A stretch of DNA of 64,000 nt, taken from NCBI GenBank assembly GCA_946807835.1, contig OX327700.1, forward strand, positions 22,604,001 to 22,668,000, given 5' to 3'. A program made the translations under genes and the position numbers. Below, one piece after another: positions 34,101 through 44,249 of the stretch. Source of the stretch: Ailanthus altissimus (lineage: Eukaryota; Streptophyta; Magnoliopsida; Sapindales; Simaroubaceae). How positions within the stretch are numbered: the first letter of the stretch is position 1; each line of letters opens with the position of its first letter. The notes beneath the pieces were generated by a model. The model was not told where the DNA came from. It saw nothing but the letters and a program-made list of their open reading frames with translations, and did not search any database.

Positions 34101-36360
34101 GAGTTTCATATGGGATAGACATATACTCATAAGGCATGTATGGCTCATAAAACTTGTGCTTAATGAATTTTGTTCAATTTATTTATCATAGACATATAGA
34201 TATTTGATTGGATTGAATAGATTCACTTGACCTGCAAAAGAGGCTTGTGATGTGTTAAGTGTTTTGGTCAATATATCAAGTTGAGAACCAATAGACCTAA
34301 AAGAGATTCTGCTGAATTTATTTGCATAATGGGGGATAGTTTGTAATCCTAGGATTTCTCATATCGAATTTAACTTGTTGGTAATTTAGTTTATCACTTA
34401 GCATAATTAAGTTGTTCTTTTACTTGAGTAGTTTAATATCATACATCAAATCATTTTCTGGATAATAGTAGAAAGACACCATTTCAGTACTTAAACTAGA
34501 AAAGACAAATCATTCTCTGTGGGATCGACACTTTTCTCATCATATATTACTTGTTGCGACACGTGCACTTGCGCTAATTTGTGTTATAGAAAACACACAA
34601 CAGCCATCATCTAAATATCAGTCATTGCCTTTCAAATATCATGAGATGATTGGTGAGGGCAACCATACCTTACAAAAGAAAAATAAACTAAGAAATTAAC
34701 AAGTATAAATTTTAAAAAAAAGAACTAAAAACTAACAATAAGAAATATTAGAGAGCAAGATGATTACCTTTAGCAAGCACCTAATTCTATAAGACACAAC
34801 CTAAGAAATACTACACATCAACACTAGCATAGCATGGCCCTTTGGAAGTGTCTGTTCTACCTCCCTCAGAATAGGCAACACATGTTCATACTTTTCCCTC
34901 TTTGTCAATGGGAGATCCAAATATGAAGAGACCTTGGTCTATGCCATAACTAAGACCTCAAAAGTCAAAAACCTACTAAGACCTTCTACATTAGCCCATC
35001 CTCCACTAAATTTAGAAGAAGGTGGAAAAAAGGGAGAAGTTACCCCACTAGACAGAGGAGTAATATTATCCACGCCCTAAAGCAAAAGACTTGGATAAAC
35101 AGGAAAAGAGACATCCATTGGCTCCTCTCTTTAAGAAGTCCTTAAAGCTTTTTCCAACCTATTCTTCTTATGATGAGCACCTGATAAGGTCTCCTCTATT
35201 AGACACTTAACCTCTATATTGAGAAGGTTAAAAACAAGCCTTTATTCTTCTTGTTTACAAAAAGAGGCTCAACATTAAAGAGAGACTTCTTCTTCTCCTT
35301 CCGCATAGCTATAAATAAGATATAGATAAAAATATTTACCCACCAATACAATCAAATACAAAAAAAATAGATAAAAGCAATTACCCTCATTTCGGGACTT
35401 AAAAGAATTCGAGGGAGTAGAAATGTCTTTAATCAGACTATAGAAGATAAGATTGCCTCAATAAAGCAACTTCTCATAAGGACCACTAAAGGCAAGAGTT
35501 GCTCTGACATGGTTCATCTCCTCTTTAGAAAGCTTAGGCTTCAAAGACTAAGAAACAGCTAAAAAAATAAAAACAAACGTTAGAAAAAATAATTAAAAAA
35601 TAATTTATCAAACAAGAGAAAAGGGAACCAAATAACGAGTGAGCTTTCTTGGAAAAATATCAGAGGCATAATTAAAAGCCATAGAGACCCTCATAAATCT
35701 ATCCTCATTCTCCTCTAGCAAAAAACTAGAGATGCTTCCCCCCAGCATTCTTAGAAGGCAAGGAAGAAGAATGCATTTACCAAGAAAAGAAGACCAAAGA
35801 ACGATATCTTTAGAATGTAAAAAGTAAGAAAAACACTTTGAATCACAAAAGATAAAGTGCTCTTTAAAGAATGGTAGCAAAGAAGTGAAAAACTAAAAAA
35901 GCCACAAAATCATATATACTATCAAATAAAGAGAGGTCTCAATTGTTGATTCAAAGTTTGAAAGTCAAAAAAACGGTTGAAAATACATCTCTTTAAATAA
36001 ACAATGCGATTAACAATTAATTCCCAAGATGATGATACGTCACTAAAGAAAAGGAATGTCTACTTATTAAAACCATCAGACAGAGGCAAACTTCTTAAAA
36101 GATTGCAAATATAAATGCAATAAAAAGCACCGACTAAAAATAAAAGTCTAATCACCACCATAAATTACACATCCACTAAATATAGGCCTAAAAAGCATCT
36201 ACTCAAAAAGAGAAAGTCTACTTGACAAAAGAGTAACTACAAAAGGGCCCAAAGAATCGAGGACATAAGTCAAACACAATTAAAAGGCACTCTAACTAGC
36301 ACCTCAATTCAAAAGCATTACTTATAAAGTTTTCAGTGTTAATAAGTTAGTATTAAAACT
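31116..36360 (-). pseudogene. Decayed minus-strand retroelement protein sequence
   Basis: Short minus-strand frames follow one another here, broken by stops and by the solo LTR at 33247. The best piece (33241-32755) is charged and helical-looking, with an EEVTRAKEALKKTKKQSKF-like Lys/Glu/Ala segment and an Ala/Ser-rich tail ending near QAAADSSTVPQADDASAS. Another open piece is 35880-35608. Antisense accessory ORFs before the 3' LTR are known in Tat-type Ty3 elements (established knowledge). Assignment to that class is an inference from position and composition. I could not identify a domain. Confidence 0.3.
33247..34602 (+). mobile_element. Solo LTR, 1356 bp, TSD gccat
   Basis: Starts tgataaggcg, ends aaacacacaaca, and is flanked by perfect 5-bp repeats gccat (33242-33246 and 34603-34607). 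No primer-binding site follows, so it is a solo LTR left by recombination. It contains a GC-rich patch at 33463-33545 made of repeated cagcgccg words, a TATA-like tatatatttgc near 33631, and a gggatcgacactt motif near its 3' end. A related but diverged copy lies at 38459-39897. Confidence 0.9.
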
Positions 36361-36369
36361 GAGAGATCC

Positions 36370-37390
36370 CTGTTTTGCCCTAGATTTTATCGTACAAGAC
36401 CTAAGGTCTTCGGTTCATAAGGCACAAAGACATCGACTCATAAAATCCTAAAGAGGACTTCGATACATAAGACCCAAAAGAAAAGTGTCGGCCAACAAAA
36501 TGTCCTCGAATCGTACTATCTTCTCCGAGCTTATCAAAATAATGGTCGAAGCCCGATTACCTTATTCAGTCAAACTTCTAAAAGAGAAAAGATAAGTTCA
36601 CACCCTCTAAGCTGGTTAGAACAATGGTCGAAGCTTAGCTACCCTATTCGGTCAAACTCCTCAATGAAAACTAAGATCTCTTCAAGCTATTTAGAGGAAT
36701 GGTTAAAGCCTAACTACCCTACTCGATCAGACTTACTACCCATAGAACAGATAAAATAATAGTCAAATACCAACTACCATGTTTAACCAAGCCCTGAACA
36801 ATGAAAAATAACCCCTACTTATGTCAAATAGGGGAAGGTCCAAATACAACCGTCTCAGATAATCAAAAAAGCTCTTAAAAATGACTTAACTTATAAAAGA
36901 CGAAGAGAATTATGGATAAAGTTAAATTTATCAACGAAGAATCTCTAAAATAAAAGAATATTCCTAAAAACACAATATAAATCCTACCAAGGCAAATAAG
37001 ATCAAGTGCAATTTAGAAAAAAACTCTGATAGCAGAATCCAAGAAAATAAAGTCCATAAAAGAATTTTAAAAGTTATGAGTAAAACCTACATCCTTGCCC
37101 TATAAATAGAGGAGAAAATTATCACTAGAAAAAAGAAAAAAGATTGAAAAAGAAAGATAAAGATAGACACATCTATAGATACACATATCTATATAGCATT
37201 CTGCTCAATCTTTTTTACTTTCTCTTTATATGAGCCCTTACTAACTTAAGCATCAAAGTGCCTACACCGAAAATATTTTAGCGTGGCCTCACATTTTACT
37301 TGTAGGATTTTTGTTAGACATTATATTTTATAGGGACAAAAACATTTTTATTGATCTAGTTTTTTGTCACATCCTTACTGTCTAATCTAA
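36370..37390 (+). repeat. LTR-like region with promoter and direct repeats
   Basis: At 36520-36800 a unit of about 80 bp recurs three to four times, around aatggtcgaagc(t)tagctaccctattc(a/g)gtcaaac. Downstream, a TATA box (ctataaataga, about 37101) is followed about 100 bp later by cttaagcatcaaagtgc, caccg and gtggcctcac words, the arrangement seen in the R/U5 part of Tat-type LTRs. The exact ends were not found and no target duplication was recognised. Confidence 0.4.
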
Positions 37391-37714
37391 ACTTCCCTAG
37401 AGAATGTTTTGGATAAACACTTATATATTTATCAATACATTTCAATTTATGAGTAATTATATATATTTAGCGCTAAATGCAGTGTTTCTTTTGAAATGAC
37501 ATATATGAAGCATTGTTTTTCAAAAAACAATAATGAAGAGTATTGCTAGAAAAAAAAAATGTAGTATAGTTCAAATCATAACAACGATCTCTTGAATGGT
37601 GTCTAAGAAACATATAGTAACTAGACAAAATTATTTTTCGACAGAGAGTTCTGTAAGTGCATATATGTTATCATAAATTTAGATATAGCACATCAAAAGC
37701 TTGAAATAGTGATC

Positions 37715-37925
37715 TCTTTAAGCAAGGGTAGACCCACATAAAGGCTTAGGGGGCTATGCCTCCTTCCCTAGCCCTTGAGAAAATTTAGATTTTTTAAATT
37801 TTACCTTTTCAAATAGGTTTTTTATGATTTGTGTCCCCCTCTCTCTTCAAGATTTTGTCTAACATTAAAATTCTATATAATTTTTAATCTTACAGATATA
37901 TTTGGTTTTACCCCTCATTCTAGCA
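37715..37925 (+). repeat. Dispersed repeat, copy 3 of 3
   Basis: Starts near gggtagacccac. It has the C-rich head (ggggctatgcctccttcc), the ttttaccttttcaaat and aacattaaaattctatataat blocks and the ttttacccctcattc tail shared with the copies near 640 and 23220. Confidence 0.45.
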
Positions 37926-38215
37926 AATAAAGTCTTATAAAATTTAAATATGAGGAAAGAAATAAGAAAGTACTATTTCACGCTCTCACTTGAGTGTTAG
38001 AGCAAAGCTAGCATAATGACTAAGCTATTTTAGAATATCTAGAAAGCCAATTGCGTGTAAAGCCTACGTGTGACATTATCCCACAAACAAGCAAAATTAT
38101 TTATGCCAATAAATTTCATAGAAAGCATATGTGTGAAACTGAGGCACTACCATGCAACATATAATATGATCATCGATCCCATTTAGCACGCTTTTACCAT
38201 GCAAAGCCTAACTCT

Positions 38216-38458
38216 CCTATAAATAGCCCTCGTTCTCAACATCAAGCAATGAAAATTGCATACAAACACTAAGTTAAGTGTCTACCAAACAGCAATATAT
38301 AGAAAAGCTTGCACTTTTCATCCTCATCACCAATGCCTCAAATCACCGTACCACCGTCTTGATTAACTTGTAAAACCCTATCCAAGGCTAGAGTTGCCCA
38401 GAGCAGATACAGAGTCTGTTGCCAAATGTTCTTGTCAGAGATATGGCTCAGTGGCAGA
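38216..38458 (+). pseudogene. Possible promoter and 5' part of a degraded small secreted-protein gene, cut by a solo LTR
   Basis: A clean TATA box (cctataaatagccc, about 38216) is followed by a leader. About 90 bp further on is sequence reading KLALFILIT in one frame, like a signal peptide. After frame breaks, bases around 38395-38458 (cagagcagata, then gatatggctcagtgg) resemble a hevein-type chitin-binding domain (AQSR..., CC, RYG, CG). The solo LTR at 38459 interrupts it, and the flank resumes at 39898. The similarity is weak and needs frameshifts, so the identity is a guess. Confidence 0.22.
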
Positions 38459-39897
38459 TGATAAGGCGTAATTATATAAAATATTTTATCCTCCTAAACT
38501 TAATATTTGTTCAATTTATCCTAATAATTTGTCTATTTATGTATATTAATGTTGTTTTATATATTTAAGGACTATCAGTGCAAAAATACCAGAAACCGAA
38601 TGTAAATGATATTTTTAGAGATGAGAATTCGAGAAGGGACAAAAATGGTCAAAATGTGAACAGTGCTGTGAACAATATCCATAAACAGTTCGAATGAACA
38701 ATATATTACTACAGTACGATAAACAATGTCACGCTACAGTAATATAAGCAATGCATATGTTACAGTTTGCCCATTATAGTGCAGCGTCAGGGCATTGGGT
38801 GGAGTATTAGAATCAGTGGCTACAAAATAACTCAATGTCACAGCATTAAGGCCTGGGCAATAAAAATTGACAAAATACATAAAATATTGATATTTTTGGA
38901 TCCAAAAAAACCCTAATTTTGGTGCTCCTATCTAAATATTTGTCTAAAACTTACTATTTGGGTTGGGAAGTAAAGAACACTAAATAAAACACATCATTTG
39001 GGCTTGAAAGCAAGAATCAATAAGAAGAAGAAGAAATTCTGCATTTTGAAGGAAGAATGCCACTGTTGCATCAGGGGAAATTTTCTTTTCTCTTCAATTT
39101 CGTACTTTGTTGTTGATTTTAATATGTATAATGATGTTGTTAGATGCTATGAACTTACGTTTACAATTATGAACTAAGTTTTATTGATAAAGTTACAATG
39201 TGAACTCAATATGTAGTTTGAATTTATTATTTTCCCTTATTCATATTGTTGGTATTGAATTGTTCAATTTGTTATATGCTTAATGCTTTTAATTACATGA
39301 CAATGAATTAGAATGATTTGATAACCTTAATGAACTTAGAAAAGAGAATTTCGTGTTGGCCATGGATGCATTTATGTATGATCATTACAAGTAGCTTTAA
39401 GTTTCATATGAGATAAGAATATACTTATATGGCATATATGACCATTTAAAGAACTTGAACTTGATGAATCTTATTTTAATTTGATTATCATATTAATACT
39501 GGTAATTGATTGAATGAGATATACTCACTTGACTTTCGGAAGAGGCTTATAAGGATATTAGAGTTCTTGGTTAACAATTCAGATTAATAGTTCTAAGGAG
39601 AGTAATTAGATTCAAGTGAAATATTGAGGGATTATTGTAATCCTAGGCAATTGAGTATTGTTGTTGTCACATTTGTTCTCTTTGCTTAATTCTTGTAATT
39701 ATTCTTTTTGTTTAGTTAGTTTAAATATCAAAATCATTGAATTGCCAATAGTTTGAATAAGAGTAGAAAGACACAATTTTAATAATTAGCAAGTAGTAAA
39801 GACAATTTCTCGTAGGATCGACACTTTTCTCATCATATATTACTTATTGCGATAACATGCACTTGCATAAAAGTATATACATACAAAATACACAACA
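38459..39897 (+). mobile_element. Solo LTR, 1439 bp, same family as 33247-34602
   Basis: Starts tgataaggcg and ends aaaatacacaaca. Flanks are gcaga (38454-38458) and gcagg (39898-39902), a 5-bp target duplication with one mismatch. It shares with the 33.2-kb copy the head, the aaaaataccagaaa block, the central gcttaatgct region and the gatcgacacttttctc block, but with many differences and without the GC-rich patch. The two copies therefore inserted separately. Confidence 0.85.
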
Positions 39898-41610
39898 GCA
39901 GGCAACGGGGATCATACAATCAGCAACTACACTTTGGACTATACTACCATACAATCAATAATAATTTGGACACCAAATGTCGCTTCCCAGAGACTACAAC
40001 AATGTTAAGGACCTGAGTGCAACATGGCCAGTTCGATGGCCAGGAAACGTGTCAACTCGATTTGAATCGCTCCTAATTCATTTTTAACCATATTGCAATC
40101 TTCAAAATAAAGTAGCGCTCTTTATGAAAATTCTACCTTGTACTAATTTTCTATTAGTGTCAATTAAGAAATTCCTGTATTTCTTTAAAAAAGAAAAAAA
40201 GAAAAAAAGAAAATCCTTTGTGTTTTATATTTCTATGAAATGCCAAATAAGAATCTTCATATGCAACATTAAACCTAGGGCTAGATAACTTGAGATCTGA
40301 GATGGGTCTATGATGGAACCAAACATACCTAAGTCCCACTTGAGCACTCAAATCGATTGTGAATGGGACTTGAATTGAGACTGTCCCAAACCGTATGGGA
40401 CAACTCTTTTTGGACTGGTTAGATTAATTAGTTCATATCTCAAATTAGTCCAATTTTTATATGTTTCGACCATTTTTTAAGTTTTTAAGTATTGGACTAG
40501 TTGAAGTTTTTGAGTTAATTTTGGCCCAATATTTTTTGTATTTTTATATTGTGGATATTTTTTATTTTTGAAGACCTTTTTTGAAATATTTTATTTTATA
40601 TTGGTTACTAATTTCATTATGAAAAATTTTGCACAACTTCTATTTTGAAGTTAATTTTTTGACCTATTTTATGTTAATTTCTAATTATATGTAATCTAAT
40701 AAGTAATAATTAATAACTAATAAATTTCAAAATACCAACATAAGAAATTAAATGACTAAATATAAAAAATAAATAAATAAATAAACAAACACATAGCAAA
40801 ATGTTTGTTTATATTCATAGTAAAATTAATAAACATTCATTCTAAAATACTTAAGCTTGAGTATATGCATGCACATCTTAGATTCTTAACAAATGTTTTA
40901 AGTTTTTAAAACATTCAGGAAAACCTCCTCAAACATTTGAATATTCCCATAAGCATAAATCATAATATATACTTGCAAAAAATTATAACATTTAAATATA
41001 AATTATCACTACCAAATCACCATTTACCAAACACCAATAATAATCAAATAATCCATCTAAATTTTAAATTTTTTAATATATCATTACAGATTCCATAAGT
41101 TCACAATACAAAATCACAAACCATAAGTCCATAAGTCCATAAGGGCCATAACCATAACATTCACAAATAATAAATAAAATATTACACATCCACAACACTT
41201 AAATAAATATATTAAGTCCAAAATTAAAGCTAAAAATAAAAACATGTAAATTTAATATAAAATATCCACTGAAGTCCAAAGTTAAAACCAATTACAAGTA
41301 ATTGATCTTCAATTCTTCATTCACAAAATTGTCTTTTGATTCTTTAGTAATCTGCAAAACTTTAACCAAAATCACTTGTTACACAACATACATATTATGC
41401 TTAAAATATATATCTATTTGAAAAAGAAAAAATTCATGATTATTTATATTTATTGATTGAAACATTACCTAAAAACTAAAAATAAAATAAAATAGCACAA
41501 GTAATCTCTTGTTGGCTATTATAGTAAAGGTTCTTGTATCATAATTTGTGCAAACTCTACATAAAAGTTAAAATATTTGCACAAAATTAGATTATCAAAT
41601 AATACTAAAA
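39898..41610. other. AT-rich DNA, no gene recognised
   Basis: Apart from the flank of the possible secreted-protein remnant (to about 40150), this is AT-rich low-complexity sequence with repeated cataagtcc words at about 41115-41145. Open frames here are short and unlike known proteins. Confidence 0.45.
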
Positions 41611-41619
41611 AAAACAAAT

Positions 41620-42183
41620 AAAACAACGCCGTTTTGGGCTACAAAATAACCCACCAAATGACGTCATTTTACATTCTAGGTTCAAAATGTAAAACGACAT
41701 CATTTTAGCTACCTAATAATAAACAAAAACAACGTTGTTTTCAAATTGTCCATTCAAATTCAGAACGCCTAAAACAATGTCATTTTAATCTGGATTCTAA
41801 TACCAATTACGACGTTGTTTTGTCTTTACTATAAGAATAATTCCAAAATGATGCCATTATTATAATTTCTAAAAAGAAAATCCATTTTTTGAACACTCTC
41901 ACTTTTCACTAAATGCACTTATACATGTTAGCTTTTTTTAATTTTTCTAATATACAAAATTTCTATCACTAATTTTTTGCAAAGATTTTGTGATTCTTTG
42001 TACCACAATATTGTATTACATATTGTCACAAGGTAATGCTAAAAAATAATAAACTTTCATTGTGACACAATCTATTTTAAATTACTAATACTCTAAAATA
42101 GTTGATAGTATCTATCATAAATTTTTTATAGAATCATATTTTTATCACAAAATTTCTATCATAAATTCCTTTTTTTAGTAGTG
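41620..42183 (-). mobile_element. Inverted end of a CACTA element (second copy of the 43714 family)
   Basis: Read on the minus strand from 42183, the sequence begins cactactaaaaaaagg and continues with atgatag-type subterminal words. About 300 bp in (41860-41620) follows an array of short near-palindromes (aacaacgccgttttg, aaatgacgtcatttta, acaacgttgttttc, acgacgttgtttt). The left end of the large CACTA element at 43714 has the same order: terminus, subterminal words, then the same kind of array (at 49850-50190, pushed away by LINE B). No matching other end was found, so this copy is truncated. Confidence 0.6.
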
Positions 42184-43110
42184 ATGGCAGGTCTAACACT
42201 ACACTCCCTTTGAACTCAATTTTCTCTCTTTTCTCACAATTTTGAAAAGCTTACAATCTCACCATAGAAGATCTCACATATTTCATAGCATTGCGTATAG
42301 AAATAATACTCTCATTCAATTCTTTTAACTTATTAGTCATAATCAAATTCAAAATGTACATATATCAATGCATATGCATAAACTCACCATTTAACACTAG
42401 TGCATCCTTTATATCATTGGTACTGGCATTATTGATTGTTGTGGTTACACTTTTTTTATGCCCCAATCCAACAAGCAAAATTCAAGTTATTTGATAATCA
42501 TTTCTCCTTTATGGTTTAAAAGAGGAGAAAACCTCAAAATCCTCCTATGTAACTTCCAATCACAATCTATAAATTGGGTAATTACAATTATGTAGCTGTG
42601 ATTATAAGTGGAAATCCAAATGTCTATTGTCAAACTCACTCATTACTTAATCCCACCAACTATACTCTTTAATATAGTTCTATTTTTAGCAAACAATTGT
42701 TAATATCCCTAGTTATGATTTTACGTAATGGGACATGAAATCTGAGAGCTCTTGCATTATAAAAATATCAAAACTCATCATTCTACAAAAAATTGAATGG
42801 TAATTCATGTATAACTACCATTTTTATAACTATTTGTCGATATGAATCTTCACTCTATCCCTTAGCCACAACATTACTACTATTTCTCTCGCCGTCTCTA
42901 ATAGATTCTTTACCTAAAAAACTTTTGTTGATTATCAACCAATATGTTTCGATATTAGTTACATCTCCATAAGTGTTTCCTAATACCACTAGTCCTATCT
43001 TGAGCTAAATTACAGGCATACAAATTTTCACAATAATAATGCTTTGCTTTATCTTTTGTGGATTTACATCGAGTAAAGTGCAACTATAGTTTTAATCTTG
43101 ATGCTTGTGA
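42184..43110 (-). pseudogene. hAT (Ac-like) transposase remnant
   Basis: Minus-strand segments in changing frames line up in hAT order. A BED zinc finger (CENLYACNLAQDRTSGIRKH) lies at about 43050-42965, then a VVIHELPFNF segment near 42820, a TFGFPLIIT/DWKL-type block with NHKGE near 42530, and MYILNLIM with NAMKYVRSSMVRL at about 42370-42250. It ends at VVLDLPS, just where intact hAT transposases read LDVPTRWNST. The last codons abut the CACTA terminus at 42183, so the CACTA copy interrupted it. Stops are frequent and the protein is dead. Confidence 0.7.
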
Positions 43111-43713
43111 TACAAATATTCTCTTTTTGAGATTCGTGTGTAGAGGCAAAAAATTTTCTTCAAGTGCTTCCCTCATTTTCATAAGATTCTAAATCTATAT
43201 TATTTTCTAAACTTAAATCTAAACTCATCTACAAAATAATGAAACAATGAAAAGTTATTAATGAGTTTGTTGTTTATAAATAAAAATTATCAAATATTAT
43301 ACTAACAGTAAGCGACACCAGAAAGAATGAATGCAACAAAAATAAATAATTGATTATTATTGTCAAACCACTCCAAAAAGAATAAGTTACCCGAATATAA
43401 GTTCTAAACCAAAACCACAATTAAGAAAATAAAAATGAAAACTTTGGAAATATCACAAGTTCAAACTTCAAGTAATCCAGATCACAAGTTTAGAACAAAT
43501 CAACAATTTATGGCACAACATAAAGTCAAATGAACTATTACAAAGGAATAAAGAAGAAGATTTTTAATTTTACAATTGACACTGTTAATTAGAATTTTAT
43601 TTATTAATATAAAGGCAGCATCCAGTAACCAATGTTATCTTTTTGGATTTTGAATTGCAATAATCTTGGCAACATAGATCTATTGTCATTGTAGTGTTAC
43701 TTATAAATACTAA

Positions 43714-43728
43714 CACTACTACAAAAAG
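43714..43728 (+). repeat. Left terminal inverted repeat of the CACTA element
   Basis: CACTACTACAAAAAG. The right end (56527-56541) is its inverted partner with one or two mismatches. Confidence 0.9.
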
Positions 43729-44249
43729 TAGATTTCGCGATAAAATTTTTGTAATAAAAAATTAACGATAGATACTACCATAAATTTTTCATTATCACTA
43801 ATATGTAAAAAATAGTACCATAATATATTTTAATACTAATTGGTGATTATAATCTAACACTATTTTGTAAAAGAACGGATCACAAAATTGTTTGTAATAG
43901 CAAATTGGTAAAGTATATTAACATTTACTAGGGTAAAAAGATGACATAAACAACATTTTTTTTGTAAGTAAAGAATTTTTATAAATGTTAAATCTAACAG
44001 GTATTACAAAGAGAATAATCAAGGGAAAGAAGTTAAGACATTACAATTCTTAGAAGTCTTAGATACATTTACCAACCAACTGTAATGTGATCTATCCCTT
44101 GGCTATTGATAGCACTTATACATCGAATTCAGACAACATCCTTAATATTTTGATAGACATAGCTAGTAGAATGAGTTTTCTATTAGAAGACAACCAGATT
44201 TTGCTCTCTCCAAATAAAATAGATTGTAGCACAGAATGAGACTCTTCTG

